From positions 15,169,408-15,233,407 of the forward strand of contig JACBWW010000016.1 of assembly GCA_020086605.1 (NCBI GenBank): a stretch of 64,000 bases of DNA, read 5' to 3'. The DNA is from Lanius collurio. Its lineage: Eukaryota; Chordata; Aves; Passeriformes; Laniidae. The notes under the pieces were generated by a model, which was not told where the DNA came from, did not search any database, and saw only the letters and a list, made by a program, of their open reading frames with translations. The position numbers were made by a program, and so were the translations under genes. Within the stretch, counting starts at the first letter, position 1; each line of letters begins with the position of its first letter. Of the stretch, positions 38,924-50,400 are shown piece after piece.

Positions 38924-40052
38924 TACATGCTTGTAGAGGTGATACCTAATTTTGTTCCTTGGCCAGATGTTCCTAAGGTTTTATTTTGCTCCCTGTCCTC
39001 CTTCTGAGTAAATAAAAAACTAAAATTGTTAAATTTTAAAAAGCAACATAAGAATGCAGTGCTGTAGCTTGATTTTTGATCACATTTTCCCTCATTGTGG
39101 TTTATGCTGTTGAGATTTTTTTGTTTACTGTTTGACTCGCAACTTGTGTGCCTAACTCGGGTCAAGCAGCAGAAGGACACAGACTTTGCACTTCTCAAAG
39201 CTTTACGTTCTCTTAGTCCAAAATCTCAGTCTAATTTACAAACTTGCTATCTGCTAGGTAAGGAGGAGATAAGGCCCCTCTGTGCTTGGAGAAGGAAAGG
39301 CAGGAGGGAGCAGTGTTTAGCACCAAACTGATTTGCATAGGCTGAGGAAAGAACTCCAGACTCAATGTCTCCTCGCCCCTCTCTGCTTTAATCGTGCTCC
39401 ACCTTCCTGGGGACTCGTGTCCTGGGCACACGCGGGCAGCACAAGGTATCTGCTGTCCAGTGCAAAATCACAGTGTGTCCCAGCAGGCACAAACCAACGT
39501 GCTCAACCACAGCTCTTCTTTCTTTCTAATTTATTCTTTCTGATTGTTCTGGCTCTAGCCAGGAGCTGTAGGTCTCCCACGGGCCTCCCAGCAAGGGTCG
39601 CCCCTGTGGCGGCCGGGTTTCCGTGCCGCAGCCCATGGCTGCCCGGGCACTGCAAGCCGGGCAGGAGCAGCCCTGTGCGGCTCCCAGGGCGGGTGGCTCC
39701 CGGGCCTGCAAAGCCGCCGTGGCCACAGACTTCCTGCACACGTGCTGCGGCTGGCAGCAGGCCCTGAGCCACGTCCAGAGTGACCTCATGCTCCATCACA
39801 GCCGGGGAGTGACTCAGGAGGAGCTTGGCCTGACACTGTCAGGCGGTGTCTGGTTCGGGCACTCCCCACACAATTGTCCTCCCTCTCCCCCCGGCCCGTG
39901 CTGGCTGGGCCCTGAGGGAGGGGGTTATGAGGTGTTGGCTGGCAGCAAAGGCATTGCCATAAGGGGATGCAGTCTGTGGAGAGCAGAGACAGGGAGAGCC
40001 ATGGAAGGAAAGATCCCTGGAGTGTGGAGGTCATAAATTGTCCCTGCCTGTG

Positions 40053-40076
40053 TGTAATGACCCCAGGGTCATTACA
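40053..40076. repeat. Perfect 11-bp-arm palindrome with everted GGGTCA half-sites
   Basis: The arms TGTAATGACCC (40053-40063) and GGGTCATTACA (40066-40076) are exact reverse complements around a CA centre. The inner TGACCC-CA-GGGTCA is an everted pair of nuclear-receptor-type half-sites. It is 1.6 kb upstream of the TMEM125 start. A regulatory role is not shown. Confidence 0.6.
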
Positions 40077-41342
40077 GGGTACAAACAGAGTGTGTTTGAC
40101 ATGGGCTGACAGGCTCCTGAGAGCCATTTCCAGCAGGCAGGGTGGCTGTCCCCCCACCCAGGAGAAGTGACACAGCCCTGACACAAGGGACCTGAGTCAG
40201 CTCCTGTCCCTGACATGGGCTCCTCCAGGACTCAGAACAGATAATGTGTGTGCCTGTGGCGGTCAAGGGTGCATTACCACATGTAGGAGGTGACCAGAGA
40301 GGTTGTTCTTGGGTCTTCAGGGTCTGCCCCGTGTCTCCCGGGCTTAGCCAAAACTGACATGCTCCCATGCTGTCCTCCCCAGCACCTCTCCTTGGTTTGG
40401 GTACTAGAGGGTCTCTGTGGTGTTGTGGGACCAATTGGGAGCATTCACATGCCAGGGAGGAACATTATATGAGAGAAATGCAAGTGGTTTCCATTCTTGA
40501 TCTAAAACTGTACCCAAAGAAGCATTGAGGGGGCCAGGATAGTGGGGACACAAGCCTGGGAACCCCAGGCTGTGAACTCATACAAGGTGCTGTGCCCAGG
40601 GGAGCCCAGCTAGGCACAGCACCTCGAAGCCGCCACTGCCCTTCCCATGCTCCCCTCCAGTGGCAAAGTGCTTCACAGACCAGCAGTGAGGAGAGCAAAA
40701 CTCAGGGTGCCAGCTGTCTGAAGGCTCTTTCCAGGAAGTGCTGAGACCACTGGAAATGTAGCTACCATATTTCTGTCAGGAACTTGTGTGGGGAAACCAC
40801 TGGCAGTGCAGGGATAGGGACAGGGTTGAGAATATGCAATTATGGCAGCTCTCACTCTTCCAGCCACTGGAGTGGAAGGGTTAAAGCCTGGTCCTGACCC
40901 CCACCTCCCGTTGAGGGCAGCAGAGCCAGTTGGTGACAAGAGGCTGATGCTGATGAGGGAGCATGTGAAGCCAGAGCTGTGAATGGGGCTTTATCCCAAG
41001 AGGGACCTGCCTCTGTTGTATCCCTGCCCTGCTGCCAGCACCAGCTGCAGGCAGAGTCCTGTGGGCAGCAATGTGCCAGCAGCCTCTGAGCAGGGCACAC
41101 GGTGTTGGGGAGGCAGGAGACTGGCCCTTGGGGCAGGCTGGGGTTCCCCACAGCACGTGGAGGTCTCCTGGGAAGATGAGTGGCTGATTTGTTCTCCAGC
41201 ACACGCAGCTTTTGTGAGGAAAGTGCAGTAAGGTCTGCAGGCCAGCCTGGAGCAACCACAGCCCAGGGTTTGGCAGAGGATTATTTGGTACAGGGGAGCA
41301 GGGTCTCTGTTTAATGGTATCTTCTCTTCTTGGCTATTTCAG

Positions 41343-41468
41343 ATGAAAGACACAGGAAAGGAAGGACACAGCCCTGGCTGTTCGCCTATGGTGCTGCTCT
41401 GGGAACGCTCCATCATGCTTCACAGCCCAGCCTGGGTGGTGGGCTCAACCCCAGCACATGGACCATAG
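41343..41468 (+). other. Possible upstream ORF in a TMEM125 5' leader
   Basis: A strong acceptor (TCTTCTCTTCTTGGCTATTTCAG) ends at 41342, and the next base begins an ATG that opens 41 codons before a TAG at 41466-41468. If this exon leads into the TMEM125 coding region, the frame would be an upstream ORF ending 180 bp before the main ATG. Exon use is inferred; a competing reading is a local TATA promoter (TATAAA, 41599-41604) with a leader too short to include this ORF. Confidence 0.3.
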
Positions 41469-41648
41469 CTCTCCAGGTGGCACCACTGCAGAAGGAAACT
41501 CCATCAGGATCCAAACAATGAGACAGAGACATCACTGCTGGAGAAATGCTGCTGCCTTCACTATTGCTGCTGCCTTGACCCTCCAGCTGCTGTAAGGATA
41601 TAAATTCATCTGTGCCACCACTGTGCCCCCCTCACCCAGCTGCCCACC

Positions 41649-42311
41649 ATGCCAGAGCTGGCAGAGCTGAGCAGCCCCCGCACCCCTGCGGATGCAGACC
41701 ACATCCAGAGGAATATCTTGGAAGAGCATGTGGAGCTCTGGTGGTTCCAGGATCCCAAAAAGTCTATCCTGTGCTATGGGATGGCCGTGGTGCTGATCCT
41801 GGCCTGCGGGATTGGGGGCATCATCCTGCTGTACAGCACTAGCAGCCGGTCTGGAGAGTGGCGGCTCGCCGTAGGCACCACACTCTGCCTGCTGGCCCTG
41901 CTCGTGCTGCTGAAGCAGCTGCTGAGCTCTGCAATCCAGGACATGAACTGCATCCGCAGCCGGGATCAGATCGAGCTCCTGAAGAGTGGGGGCTTCTCGG
42001 ACTGCCTGGTGCTGCTGCTGAGCGCCCTGGTGCTGCTGGTCTGTGGGGTGGTGCTCACCATCCTCTCCACCACCACCATGCAGCTCAGCCCCGCACGGCC
42101 GCTGGCCAGCATGTTCACCAGCGGGGTTATCCTCCTGACTGCTGGCAGTGCCATCCTCCTCTGCCTGCTGCTATACCTGCTGTGCACCTCTTGCTGCCGG
42201 GCTGCCCCTCGGAGCCTGGAGACCGGAGAGATCCGCGTCTTCACCATCTCCGGCCGCCTTGCTGGGAACAGGCGGCTTCCTCCCACCTCCAGCATGGCCA
42301 ACCTGATCTGA
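41649..42311 (+). CDS. TMEM125: TMEM125, four-pass membrane protein
   Basis: A single uninterrupted exon of 220 codons, the same size as human TMEM125 (about 219). Function is not established for the family. Four hydrophobic helices are visible at about residues 40-62, 74-93, 119-141 and 155-180, with N- and C-termini predicted on the cytoplasmic side. The N-terminal region has the [16 protein letters not shown] segment before helix 1, and the loop between helices 2 and 3 has [21 protein letters not shown] Cys-Cys pair after helix 4 (CTSCC) could be palmitoylated. The ATG at 41649 has a Kozak-like context (CCCACCATGC). A near splice acceptor (CTCACCCAG, ending 41640) suggests an upstream non-coding exon. 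It lies between CFAP57 and C1orf210, as in human. Confidence 0.94.
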   Translation: MPELAELSSPRTPADADHIQRNILEEHVELWWFQDPKKSILCYGMAVVLILACGIGGIILLYSTSSRSGEWRLAVGTTLCLLALLVLLKQLLSSAIQDMNCIRSRDQIELLKSGGFSDCLVLLLSALVLLVCGVVLTILSTTTMQLSPARPLASMFTSGVILLTAGSAILLCLLLYLLCTSCCRAAPRSLETGEIRVFTISGRLAGNRRLPPTSSMANLI

Positions 42312-43577
42312 CCCAGGACACCTCTGCGTGAGCCTTAGCGGATACAACCTGTCAGTGATGGCCTTTTCCCAAGGAAAGGCGAGAGCTGCAGTGTGCCCTG
42401 TGTTTCTGTTGGAGATGACTGGCATTTGCTTTACCCCAGGCTAGTGGCACAGCTGAGACCCGGGGTGCCTGGACAGGCTCTGACCTGGCTGGCATTTTAC
42501 TTCCACAAAGCCTCCTGTGGCAGCTGCTGCCTGCCTAGCTGTGACCCACGTTACAGAGCGAAGGTGAGCCTGTCCTGTACTCCTGGGGACCCCAGTACTT
42601 GCTTGGTTCCTGCAGTTCCTGGAACTGTGTCACACATTCTCCTGGCAGGAGAGGCTGTGAATGTGGGTGGTATAAAACCAGCCTGTGCTCTGTGCCGAGC
42701 TTCCTGAGTGAAGTTGAGCCTCTAGCAGCTGGTGAATGGCAGGAAATACTGTGTGTGTCAGCAGGCATGAGGGAGCCTGGTGGGAGGTATGGCTGCAGGA
42801 GCTGCTCCCAAGAAATCACCTGTGTGTCTGTGGGAGAGAGTGTGGGATTTGCATGGGATTGCGTATGCCAGAGCCACAGCATGGCTGGACCTCACATGAA
42901 ATGCTGTTTGTGTTTGCAATGCCAGGATCTGTTCCAGTGTTACATTTCTGCAACCCATCACCACCTGTGGTTTATCAAAGGGGTGATGAAGGGGTGCTGG
43001 CATCAAGGCCCTGATGGGTTATTGTGCTGGACTGAATGTTGGGGCTGTTATCATGCCAGGGTGCTCCAGCTACATGAGCCACAAACAGCAATGTGCAGTT
43101 GCTGGGGGATGGTGATGGGATGCCTGAATGCTGAGATGCTGGGATGCCTGACTGGGGCTGCTCTCTGCAAAATCTGTGTGAGCAGGGAGTGTTGTGCCCT
43201 CCCACAGGAGTTTCCCAGGCAGAGGCACCTCTGCTGCCAGGAGCCCTGCAGCTCATCCCAGTCCCTGCTTGTTCCCATGCTGTTTCTGTCTCTCAAGTGC
43301 TGCAGCTGCTGCAGGGCAGAAAAGTTCTTCTACTGTCACCGGGACCTTACCTGGAGCTTTTTTGGTGTTTTATCTCTATGAGGTGTCTTGTTTTTATCAC
43401 CAAAATGTCTCTCCCAGAGGCAGACTAACAATTAACTCCAGGAACTTTTCCTGTGACTTAAAGCTAATTTACCTGTCAGAATTCTCATTTCCTTCATAAA
43501 CTCATTAACCCTTTCACTGCTCTTTCCATAGACATAGATCCCAAACCCCTGCTGAAGATGCTCGTGGCATGACCTTC

Positions 43578-43715
43578 TCTTCCTCTTAGCCCAGTTGGTC
43601 AGAGCATGGTGCTAACACTATGGTCATGGGTTTGAACCCCATGTGGGCCATTCCCTTTAGAGTTGGACTCTGTGTTCCTTCTGGGCCCCTTCCAGCTCAG
43701 ACTATTCTGTGATTC
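43578..43715 (+). mobile_element. tRNA-Ile-headed SINE with CR1-like tail (TguSINE1-like)
   Basis: The head has a pol III A box (TTAGCCCAGTTGG, 43586-43598), the segment GCATGGTGCTAACA that matches the anticodon arm of tRNA-Ile, a B box (GGGTTTGAACCCC, 43628-43640) and ends in GGGCCA. The remaining 65 bp (GAGTTGGACTCTG, CCCCTTCCAGCTCAG, ATTCTGTGATTCT) resembles a CR1 3' end like that at 27750-27875. This combination is, from memory, the hallmark of the passerine TguSINE1 family. A functional tRNA is excluded because the acceptor stem is broken. Confidence 0.85.
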
Positions 43716-44871
43716 TTCATCTTCCTGTCTGCTCCCATTTCTCCCTTACCTGAGCTGCTCTGCCCCAGATGTTGGTTTTGCTCATTATTTGCCAAACTTT
43801 CTCTGCAATGGAACAAGACTGAGCTATTATTTTTTGGACTCTGGTATCAAATTTATTTGGAAGAGGATGGTAGCTGATTCCCTTACTAACAGCACAAATC
43901 ACTTTCTGTGTTACACCTGGAGGCAGTGTCAGAGTTCACCATCAGTGAGTCCCCCCAGGTATATGCTGGACAGTGAGGGCTTCATCCCTTCACAGCTCCA
44001 CACCAACCATCCTCAATGCAGTGGGCTCTCAAGAGACCACACCTGTATTCACCTGCTCTTGCACTGCTCCTGCCAACTTGCCTTTGCCTGAAGCCTTGGA
44101 TTGTTTCCCCCAATGTACAGGTACATCATTTGGGCTTTTCTCTCTGTATCTCTGTTATTTCTACATTTTCCTCTGCCACTTTCACATCATCTGCAGATTT
44201 TATTAAACTGCTGTTTCCTCTTCTCTCCGCATCTCCTCCCTTAATCTGAGCCCAAAAGCTCAAACAGTGGTGGTGAGCTGAGATCCTCCTGTACTAAATC
44301 TCTTCAAAGCTGAGCTGTTCTTCCCCTCTGGGCTGTTTGGCCCCAGGTCCACCAGGGACCCCTATGCCTACGCAGGAGGGGACAGGCTAGAGCTGAATGG
44401 TTTTGCACCATCACCATTGCTGCTGCTCTGCACATCTGTGTCAGTGCATGTGCAGTTATGCCAGGCTGCACCCCCTCTGCCAGCACCAGTGCTCCAGAAG
44501 TGACTGCCAGCTCCCCCAGCTCCACAGCTGCCTGCACACCAGCTGTTTTGCACATGTGGGCATTTCTGTGAAGAGGCCTGACTGTGCCCAGCTTGCAGCT
44601 CCGTGCTGCCTGCATGTCAATGTGAATCCTGTATCCCTCATAGCCCCTTCAAAATGTGCCCCAAGTGCCTGTGAATTGTACCAGAAAAGGGTGACTGTGG
44701 GCCACAACAGCAACCCGAGGAGATAATGGCTGAGAACAGGCTGTGCCTGAAAACGGTGGCTGGGTGTCCAGCTGCCCAGAGGGACAGCCTGTGCTGCCCA
44801 GTCACTGACTCCCCTCTGCAGCACAGGTGCTGGTTTGTTTCTTGGTTCCTGTGTTGTGTGTGGAAATACAT

Positions 44872-44877
44872 AATAAA
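44872..44877 (+). terminator. Candidate poly(A) signal of TMEM125
   Basis: AATAAA followed by a GT-rich stretch, about 2.5 kb after the TMEM125 stop. It would imply a long 3' UTR; an earlier non-canonical signal cannot be excluded. Confidence 0.4.
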
Positions 44878-46997
44878 GTGTTAGAGAAGCTGATTGTGTT
44901 GAAGGCTGATACTTGAGCACAGGCCTCTCTTCAGAGCGGGAGGTGTCAGGGCTATGCAGAGCAATCACAACAGCCCAGGGTCCCTCGTGTGGCTGTGGTT
45001 TCAGATCACCAATTAGTGTGGCAATGCCACCACAGCCCCAAAAATTCATGTACTTCTTTCCTCATACATAACTCCCAGCTCCAGCTGCACGTTAATCTCC
45101 CTCTGCTTAAGAACCCTGACATATCCAGATCCCCTTACTACTGCTCTGTGAACCTGAGACCTGGCCGTGCCCCCAAAAGATGCTCATATAGAGCACACAA
45201 AGCCTCCTGAATATGTCAGTGCTGGCTGGTTTGTTTACAGAGAAGCTGTTTCACCCTGTGGCAGGGCTGAGCCTTGCAGCAGCAGCTGCTGCCTGTCACA
45301 AGCCTGGAACCAGTCTGCCTGCATGCCTGCTCCTGGTCCCAGCCAGCCTCAGCCAGGCCCGCACAGCAGCTTCCTGGGTGGACCCCTGGAGAAGGATCCT
45401 CCTTTTCTGCTCTGACCCCTTGTATTCCCAGCTCTGCATGCCAGATGTATTTCCCCCCAAACATGAGTTGCCAGGTTTCTCCCCACTTGCACTGCAGCTG
45501 CCTGAGAGAGGGAGCAGAAAAATACACGCACCCACGCGTGCACACACACACAAGAAAACCTGCCATGTCTGCTTGGTTAAAAAATAAATGGGTGGGCCTA
45601 TCAGCAGGGTCAAAGTAGACAAGCCATCCAACCCCTAAGTGCTGAGGGACTGGTGACATCCTGGACAAATAAGCCTGGACACTTGTATTTTTAATTTCTT
45701 TTAAGACATCACCAAGACTAAAAATAAAAGACTGCATCTAGCACAAATTCATGTGATTGAAGAGCATGCTGAAAAGTCCAGAAAATACCCTCCAAAAGAT
45801 AACTGGAATGCATTTTCCCAGCCCTCAGATTTAAATATCTTACCCTAAAGACATTAGAAATTTCAAGAAATTACAGTATATAATGTATTTTCATGGGTAG
45901 CTGATGAGCCCAGAGGGCAAACAATGACACAGTAACTGAAAAAGTAAAGCTCAGTTTAGAAATATGGCATTTAAGAGCAAAAGCTGTCTGACCAGTGAAA
46001 GAAGCCAGCAGGTTTTCCTCCGGCTCATGGCTTCAAGTGGCACATTTGCTCCCTGGCCTGTCTCACCCATCCAGTGCCTGACCCATTTGTCCCCTTTGGT
46101 TTACATTCTCTGAGGTGTGTTATTTACTTTTTTATACACTGTAAACGTTTTAATGAGTGGAGAAAGGCAGTTAGCAGTGAAAGAGATTTGAAGGAGGTGG
46201 GAGAATTAGCTGTGTGTCAGAGCTTTGAGAAATGCTGTCCTGTGTTGATACCTCATGCTCTGGAGCATGACAAAGAGACTCCTGAGCTATCAGAGATGGT
46301 AATGACTGGGCTGCACCCTGGGAAATCTTCCCAACCAGTTAGTACCAGCCTTATGAATCACTTATTAAAGGTGAATGCCACTGCTGCTTCCTGCTTTTTA
46401 ACTCCAGCGTAATCCACGAAGGCACAACTGACTCCAGCAGAAATAACTTGCCAGTTACCTGTGTCTCATGTGCTGTTCATCGTACCAGAAAGATGACAGG
46501 AATGTAAAAATTATCGCATTCGTACAACTCCACAGTTAAAGAGGCATGCAGGACTCTGTAATGGGTGCTGGGGGAGAGGGTTGTCGCGCCCCAGCGCACG
46601 TGCCAGGCACTGCAACTGGCACCACTGACAGGTTTGCTCAGCTCTGCAGAGCTGACAGGGCAAAGGTATCTTTTAGCTTGTCTTCCTGGAAAGGCAAGAG
46701 AGAAACGAAAAAAGGGCTGTGGTGGGACTCAACACTGGTCCGACATGCACAGAAATCCTGTGATATGCACAAGGACTGCCTGCACCACAGCAGGTGAAAT
46801 ATTTTTCTGGACAAGAGCACTCATTGTGCCACAGACGTGGTCTCTCACTACCACACTTAGAGGAATGTATTTATGGTCCTTAAAAGCACATGCAAAAAAA
46901 GCCACACCCCAGCTGTGTGGCTGGGGGTCTCCTCCTGGCACTGCCACTGGGAGAGTCCCAACAAACCACTGCAGGCAGAGGCAGGGATAAATCATGC
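44878..46997. other. Intergenic region between TMEM125 and C1orf210 (convergent ends)
   Basis: About 2.1 kb with no supported gene. It contains a short CA-type repeat at about 45536-45553 and AT-rich sequence at 45660-46200. Short open frames on both strands have no recognisable domains. Confidence 0.5.
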
Positions 46998-47003
46998 TTT
47001 AAT
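46998..47003 (-). terminator. Candidate poly(A) signal of C1orf210 (ATTAAA)
   Basis: On the minus strand this reads ATTAAA, 420 nt after the C1orf210 stop codon, which gives a plausible short 3' UTR. Confidence 0.5.
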
Positions 47004-47289
47004 CACACCTCAGAATGACAATGCATTGAGGGACTGAGCCGGACTGGGTCTGGCGCCATGGGGCAGTGGGGCCAGCACCCAAGACCCCACAGGCAGCACC
47101 AGGGCAGGCTCCTCTTCCCACTGCACCAGGCTCCCTGGGAGTGACAGGCACCACCTCCTTCATCCTCAGCATCTGAGCAAGTCTGGGAAAGCAGCAGCTG
47201 GTTTGGTGTCCTTGTGACAGTGCAGCCTACTGGTGTCATGCTGGGACACTCTTGGACCAGCTGCCTTCAGCCTCCATCACCATTCCCAG

Positions 47290-47325
47290 CCCACTCTCCT
47301 CTCCTCTCCTCTCTGCTCCTTTCCT
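47290..47325. repeat. Short CTCTC pyrimidine repeat
   Basis: A run of CTCTC-type units (CTCTCCTCTCCTCTCCTCTC) in the 3' UTR region of C1orf210, on the plus strand. Confidence 0.8.
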
Positions 47326-47422
47326 CCTGCCCCAAACATGTGGGGCCAAATACCAAGGGCAGGTGGGAAAGGGGTGGAACTAGGGAGACAACAAGAGGCT
47401 GCAGCAGTGAGTTCTTGTAAGC

Positions 47423-50400
47423 TCAGATGGAACGATGCAACTCCTGCTCCTCTTTTGCTGGCAGCTGCTCACTGGGCTGGATGTAGTTGTCCTCGATGAA
47501 GCCATCATCATCCTCAGCTTGCAGGTCAGCAGCATCAGGTATGGAATGGCTCCCGAAGGAGCCCCTTTCCCAGCTGCTGCTATCCTCCATGGGGCTGCCT
47601 CCAATGGAGCTGACTTCGGGCAGTGGCCGGTGGTGGTAGCTGGCGAAGTTCTTGTGGACAAGCTTGCACTTGGCAGCCAGCGCAATCAGGATGGAGATAC
47701 CGATCGCTGCCACTAGGAATCCCACCAGGTATGGCCAGCTCCTTCCCCCCTTCCCAGCAGGCAGTGCAGTGGCTGTGGCACAGGAAAGGCACATGGTCAG
47801 CCTTGTGGCACATGCAGTGCTCCCCATCCTCCAGTCCTCTGCCTGCCGGCGTCATGCAGCCAGCACTGGATCCCTTTCATTAGGAGCAACACGAATGCTC
47901 TTCACCAAGACCCAGCTACCAAGGGGGTGTGAACACTGGGGGCAAAACTGCCTGACAGCTGGTTGGTACTGCTGCCCATCACTGTGGAGTCTGTGCTCCA
48001 TGTGGCTTTGTGGCACCTGTTAACTTTCCTGTCACAAAGCCAACAAACACCTCCAGGTGTCGGCCACCCTCCCACCAAGCCACTGCACCAGCGTGGCCCA
48101 GCAGCCTGGGCCTCTGGGACTGTGGGGCAGAGCAGGGGGTCTCCATCTGCAGCCCTGTCCAGTATGATGGAGGAGAGGAAGGTGCCTTATGGACACCTCT
48201 GAATCTGCACAACTTACTGTTGTTCTCGGTCACTGTGATCTGCCGTGCCGTGCTGAGCTCACGAGCAAACCGCTGCTTAATCTGGCAGCCCAGGTCCCGA
48301 GAATCCAGAGCCGTGATCTCCTGGCCCCTCAGCCCCGGGGGCGACACACAGGTCACCTGCACAGCTGGGAGACAAATGCACTAAGGTGGGATAGGAGTGT
48401 GCACCCATCCCCTCTCCAGTTTAGGGATGATCCCCACTTGCTCCGGGATTGATGGGATGCATTACAAGACTGGCTCTGCCTTACAGATTCACTGGCCCTT
48501 AGCATAGTGTGGAGAACAACCAAAGGGAAAATTCCCTGACCAAGTAATTGTGTGTGACTCTGATTAGCAGGCTCCTTTTAACTGAACATGGACAAATTCA
48601 TAGATACCTATAGAAACTTCACCGTTCTTACTGGGAGCTGAGCTCAGATGGTTGGAGCCTGACCTGGCTCCAGAGAAGGAGCTGCCAAGCCTTCAGCAGT
48701 GAAAATTTGGTTACTCCACAAAGACACATAAAGATGGATTTAGAAGCCAAAGTGTACATGCAGCCCATTTCCCAGAAGGGTGGCTAAATTATCCTGCTGA
48801 CATTCTTAGAAATCCTTGGTGTATCCTGTATAACTGCAAGCAAGGAACAGACACATCACCTTTTGGTTTGCTGTCCCTCAACAGGTCCCTGGAGAGCCAT
48901 CTCAGAGCTTGCCCTGGGGTTGGAGCAAGCAGGCTCGGGGTTCCCCCTGCCCGACACCTCCATCCCCTCCGCTCACCTTGCCTGCGCTGCAGCCATTGCT
49001 GCAGAGGGTGCGCGCTGCAGTTGCAGACCCAGGGGTTCCCTTCCAGATAGACCTGTGGGACTGTCTCCATCAGCTGCAGGCTCCAAGTGTCCACAGACAC
49101 CAGTGCGTTATGCTGCAGGTCCAGGTGGAAAAGAGCCTTCAGTGGCAAAAGGAAAGGGACATCGAGCTCTTGCAAGCTGTTGTTTCTTAGAAGCAGTGTG
49201 TGCAAGTTTCCCAGGCCCTTGAAAGTGTCCATGTGGATGTAGGTGATGCCACAGCTGCTCAGGTCCAGCAGACGCAGAGCCCTGAGGTTGGAGAAGACTG
49301 CTGGGCTCAGCGTGAGTTTGGCATTGCTGGAGAGGTTGAGAGAGTGCAGGGAAGGGAAATGCTTCAAGAGAGTCCTGTGATGGGGCATGACCAAGGAGTT
49401 GAAGGAGAGGTCCAAACTGGTGATGTTTCTTGGAAGGGAACTTGGAGCTTGCTGAAGGCTCTTCCCACTGCAGTTGGCCCATCCCTGGGAAAAGAGCTAC
49501 TGAGATGGGCTATCCATGATGGGGAGCATCTCTAGAGAGAGACTCCCCAAGGGTTCAAACGTTTTAATTAATTACCCTTGAAGAGTTTAAAAAAAGCAAA
49601 GACACGTTGCTGTTACCCCCCAGGGACAGTGAGATCCCAACATGAAGCAGGTCAGAGGTGCACAGTCAGAGCATAGCTCCAACCCATTTAATGGAAAGCT
49701 TCTATTATAGTGTGGTTCACAAATAAGAAGTTACATTACTGGTCCAGGTTAACCACCCACCAAGACTGACAAGCAAAGTGGCAAATCACCCATTTCTAAA
49801 TATTATTCTTAGAGTAAAGAAAATAACTTCCTGGTTCTCAAAACAACTCTGCAGGTGCAAGGATAGAGGACACAACTGTCCTTCTCTGTTTTGCCTTGGC
49901 TGTGTGTGAAAGAGATAATTCCCACAGAATGTGAGAAAGCTGAAGGATTTGTCAGGAAAACCTTCTCTGCCAGCTTTTTAGCAACCACAGACACACACAA
50001 GTTTAAAAAAACACATGAGCTGCCAGATTGGTGTGGGCCTGATAAATGGAGAAAAATGAGCAGGACAGCCCAGGACTGAGAGCAGTTGACTGAAACAGCA
50101 AAGGAGGAGCATGAAGGGCTGGGGGAAAAACCCAAACGGATGAGTTGGGTGCAAAGGCAGCAGGTTGTCACCCCCCTGTACTTCCTTACAGGGCAGTTGT
50201 CATACAGGGTCAGTTTGCAGAGGGCCTTCCTTTTCCTCCCCTGGATCTCCCACCTCCAGCCCCCTGGGAGCCCTTGTGTGACACAGGGGCATCCTCCCAG
50301 CTGGAGCAGGGAAGTGAGCCCTGCCTGTTGCAAGGGCAGGCAGGAAGCTGACTGGGCAGCAGAGCTATAAGCACCTGTACCAGGCACCCGTGTCAGGAGC

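Larger units (their letters stand above)
33169..41342. other. Intergenic region between CFAP57 and TMEM125
   Basis: About 8 kb with no coding gene that I can support. It holds CR1 fragments (36790-37065, 37105-37165, 38470-38686), a 46-bp tandem duplication (38832-38923), a palindrome (40053-40076), A-runs at about 37870, and two locally GC-rich patches (about 35500-36000 and 39590-39800) that could include promoter or 5' non-coding exons of TMEM125. Many apparent reading frames here are short, unconserved in composition and overlap on both strands. Confidence 0.6.

Noticed and set aside
43578..43650. Possible functional tRNA-Ile gene
   Set aside because: A and B boxes are present, but the acceptor stem does not pair and a CR1-like tail follows, so this is the head of a SINE.
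48789..48976. Extension of the C1orf210 LRR exon to a donor near 48857
   Set aside because: It also keeps phase 1, but inserts about 40 residues of low-complexity Arg/Gly/Leu into the LRRCT cap. The CAAG/GTGAGC donor at 48976 gives standard cap spacing.
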